A stretch of DNA of 64,000 bases from Drosophila pseudoobscura (lineage: Eukaryota > Arthropoda > Insecta > Diptera > Drosophilidae): the NCBI RefSeq assembly GCF_009870125.1, contig NC_046681.1, positions 10,491,001 to 10,555,000 on the forward strand, read 5' to 3'. The notes beneath the pieces are model-generated. The model ran no database searches, had not been told where the DNA came from, and saw nothing but the letters and a program-made list of their open reading frames with translations. Every line of letters starts with the position of its first letter. Position 1 is the first letter of the stretch. Below, piece by piece: positions 60,731-64,000 of the stretch. The position numbers and the translations under genes were made by a program.

Positions 60731-63700
60731 CCATCAAAATCTCCACTTCGGAAATGAGGCCGATTTTTGGAAAATTTAATGATGTAACCATCATGATTTT
60801 TTGCGAAAATCGTGAAAAAATGGATGTCCTTTTTTCGGATGGCAGTCGACAGGCAGGACTCTTCTGATCAGAAAGAGACATGCCACGCCCCGATTGGCTG
60901 CCGTATCGCTGAGATATAGAGTGCAGAAAAACCAGTATCTCAAAGATATGCACATCCCAATCTTCGGAATGCTATATCTCACACAAATAGGGTCAGATCG
61001 GTGCAGGACCCACTCTCCAAGGACAGTGGGGATCCTGCCTGTCGACTGCCATCAAAATCTCCACTTCGGAAATGAGGCCGATTTTTGGAAAATTTAATGA
61101 TGTAACCATCATGATTTTTTGCGAAAATCTTGAAAAAAGGGATGTCCTTTTTTCGGATGGCAGTCGACAGGCAGGACTCTTCTGATCAGAAAGAGACATG
61201 CCACGCCCCGATCGGCTGCCGTATCGCTGAGATATAGAGTGCAGAAAAACCAGTATCTCAAAGATACATATGCACATCCAATTCTTCGGAATGCTATATC
61301 TCACACAAATAGGGTCAGATCGGTGCAGGACCCACTCTCCAAGGACAGTGGGGATCCTGCCTGTCGACTGCCATCAAAATCTCCACTTCGGAAATGAGGC
61401 CGATTTTTGGAAAATTTAATGATGTAACCATCATGATTTTTTGCGAAAATCTTGAAAAAAGGGATGTCCTTTTTTCGGATGGCAGTCGACAGGCAGGACT
61501 CTTCTGATCAAAAAGAGACATGCCACGCCCCGATCGGCTGCCGTATCGCTGAGATATAGAGTGCAGAAAAACCAGTATCTCAAAGATACATATGCACATC
61601 CCAATCTTCGGAATGCTATATCTCACACAAATAGGGTCAGATCGGTGCAGGACCCACTCTCCCAGAACAGTGGGGATCCTGCCTGTCGACTGCCATCAAA
61701 ATCTCCACTTCGGAAATGAGGCCGATTTTTGGAAAATTTAATGATGTAACCATCATGATTTTTTGCGAAAATCGTGAAAAAAGGGATGTCCTTTTTTCGG
61801 ATGGCAGTCGACAGGCAGGACTCTCCCGATCACGAAAAGACATGCCACGCCCCGATTGGCTGCCGTATCTCTGAGATATAGAGTGCAGAAAAACCAGTAT
61901 CTCAAAGATACATATGCACATCCCAATCTTCGGAATGCTATATCTCACACAAATAGGGTCAGATCGGTGCAGGACCCACTCTCCCAGAACAGTGGGGATC
62001 CTGCCTGTCGACTGCCATCAAAATCTCCACTTCGGAAATGAGGCCGATTTTTTGAAAATTTAATGATGTAACCATCATGATTTTTTGCGAAAATCGTGAA
62101 AAAAGGGATGTCCTTTTTTCGGATGGCAGTCGACAGGCAGGACTCTTCTGATCAGAAAGAGACATGCCACGCCCCGATCGGCTGCCGTATCGCTGAGATA
62201 TAGAGTGCAGAAAAACCAGTATCTCAAAGATACATATGCACTTCCCAATCTTCGGAATGCTATATCTCACACAAATAGGGTCAGATCGGTGCAGGACCCA
62301 CTCTCCCAGAACAGTGGGGATCCTGCCTGTCGACTGCCATAAAAATCTCGACATCGGAAATGAGACCGATTTTTTGAAAATTTAATGATGTAACCATCAT
62401 GATATTTTGCGAAAATCGTGAAAAAATGGATGTCCTTTTTTCGGATGGCAGTCGACAGGCAGGACTCTTCTGATCAGAAAGAGACATGCCACGCCCCGAT
62501 CGGCTGCCGTATCGCTGAGATATAGAGTGCAGAAAAACCAGTATCTCAAAGATACATATGCACTTCCCAATCTTCGGAATGCTATATCTCACACAAATAG
62601 GGTCAGATCGGTGCAGGACCCACTCTCCCAGGACAGTGGGGATCCTGCCTGTCGATTGCCATAAAAATCTCTACTTCGGAAATGAGGCCGATTTTTAGAA
62701 AATTTAATGATGTAACCATCATGATTTTTTGCGAAAATCGTGGAATATTGGATGTCCTTTGTTCGGATGGCAGTCGACAGGCAGGACTCTTCTGATCAGA
62801 AAGAGACATGCCACGCCCCGATCGGCTGCCGTATCGCTGAGATATAGAGTGCAGAAAAACCAGTATCTCAAAGATACATATGCACATCCAATTCTTCGGA
62901 ATGCTATATCTCACACAAATAGGGTCAGATCGGTGCAGGACCCACTCTCCCAGGACAGTGGGGATCCTGCCTGTCGACTGCCATCAAAATCTCCACTTCG
63001 GAAATGAGGCCGATTTTTTGAAAATTTAATGATGTAACCATCATGATTTTTTGCGAAAATCGTGAAAAAATGGATGTCCTTTGTTCGGATGGCAGTCGAC
63101 AGGCAGGACTCTCCCGATCACGAAAAGACATGCCACGCCCCGATCGACTGCCGTATCGCTGAGATATAGAGTGCAGAAAAACCAGTATCTCAAAGATACA
63201 TATGCACATCCCAATCTTCGGAATGCTATATCTCACACAAATAGGGTCAGATCGGTGCAGGACCCACTCTCCCAGGACAGTGGGAATCCTGCCTGTCGAT
63301 TGCCATCAAAATCTCCACTTCGGAAATGAGGCCGATTTTTTGAAAATTTAATGATGTAACCATCATGATTTTTTGCGAAAATCGTGAAAAAATGGATGTC
63401 CTTTTTTCGGATGGCAGTCGACAGGCAGGACTCTCCCGATCACGAAAAGACATGCCACTCCCCGATCGACTGCCGTATCGCTGAGATATAGAGTGCAGAA
63501 AAACCAGTATCTCAAAGATACATATGCACATCCCAATCTTCGGAATGCTATATCTCACACAAATAGGGTCAGATCGGTGCAGGACCCACTCTCCCAGGAC
63601 AGTGGGGATCCTGCCTGTCGATTGCCATCAAAATCTCGACATCGGAAATGAGGCCGATTTTTTGAAAATTTAATGATGTAACCATCATGATTTCTTGCGA

Positions 63701-64000
63701 AAATCGTGAAAAAAATGGATGTCCTTTTTTCGGATGGCAGTCGACAGGCAGGACTCTTCTGATCAGAAAGAGACATGCCACGCCCCGATTGGCTGCCGTA
63801 TCGCTGAGATATAGAGTGCAGAAAAACCAGTATTTCAAAGATACATATGCACATCCCAATCTTCGGAATGCTATATCTCACACAAATAGGGTCAGATCGG
63901 TGCAGGACCCACTCTCCAAGGACAGTGGGGATCCCGCCTGTCGACTGCCATCAAAATCTCCACTTCGGAAATGAGGCCGATTTTTTGAAAATTTAATGAT
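60687..64000. repeat. Satellite array of a 322-bp unit, open at the right edge
   Basis: The landmark AGGACCCACTCTCC recurs at 60687, 61005, 61327, 61649, 61971, 62293, 62615, 62937, 63259, 63581 and 63904: ten full units of 318-323 bp (mostly 322) and a partial one. Copies differ by a few per cent (CTTCTGATCAGAAAG or CTCCCGATCACGAAAAG variants). Each unit holds an inverted pair, CCTGCCTGTCGACTGCCATC and GATGGCAGTCGACAGGCAGG, about 100 bp apart. The 103-codon minus ORF in each unit is a by-product of low divergence; 322 is not a multiple of 3. The first unit is continuous with the right arm of the palindrome. Confidence 0.97.

Noticed and set aside
60993..63881. Repeated 103-codon minus-strand ORFs (MRYSIPK...)
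   Set aside because: They recur only because the satellite units are nearly identical. The period (322) is not a multiple of three, and no codon-type constraint is visible.
1..64000. tRNA, rRNA or CRISPR features
   Set aside because: Looked for by eye: no cloverleaf with TTCRANNC box, no rRNA blocks, and the only regular array is the 322-bp satellite, which has no spacer structure.

Overview
The window is animal nuclear DNA from a Drosophila-type fly. Compact split genes with short GT-AG introns, AT-rich spacers, CA/TA/AAC microsatellites and fly core-promoter motifs (Motif 1, DRE) all fit. The encoded proteins match Drosophila families closely: U2af38, Hop, the p60 PI3-kinase subunit Pi3K21B, and the DOCK-D exchange factor zizimin. 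From memory these genes lie together near 21B on chromosome arm 2L of D. melanogaster (Muller element B). I cannot fix the species; an obscura-group fly is only a guess.

Layout, left to right. 1-384 (minus) is the 5' part of U2af38, which diverges from Hop (1067-2750, plus). Each has its own Motif 1 promoter, with a short interspersed repeat between them. Pi3K21B (4299-8421, plus) follows, with a DRE/Motif 1 promoter and a 2.6 kb intron between its two coding exons. 8.4-13.2 kb is mostly low-complexity 3' flank, a candidate orphan TATA promoter, and a repeat cluster related to the element beside Hop. Zizimin (Ziz) fills 14138-41766 on plus with a 17.5 kb first intron; I reconstruct 12 constitutive coding exons (2267 aa) plus two optional phase-0 exons. 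A 598-aa PAM2-motif gene is nested antisense in its DHR2 intron. Two minus-strand genes follow: a 133-aa protein (43.1-43.5 kb) and a secreted C-type lectin (45.05-45.71 kb). 46-57 kb holds no gene I can support.

The right end is unusual. It has an orphan piece of a Gr28b-like gustatory-receptor exon (57.2-57.4 kb), a small two-exon cysteine-motif gene (57.9-58.5 kb), a roughly 2 kb imperfect palindrome (58.7-60.7 kb), and a tandem array of a 322-bp unit (10 full copies plus a partial) that runs off the window. The outer end of the palindrome is the same sequence as part of the satellite unit, so the satellite probably grew from the end of a foldback-like element, or both came from one source.

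Functionally the left genes are cell-wide: splicing, Hsp70/Hsp90 client transfer, PI3K signalling and Rho-family GTPase activation. They are not an operon or a pathway; their closeness is ordinary fly gene density. The parts most worth checking are the palindrome/satellite system, the repeat module shared by three promoters, the optional DHR2 exon of Ziz, and the nested PAM2 gene.
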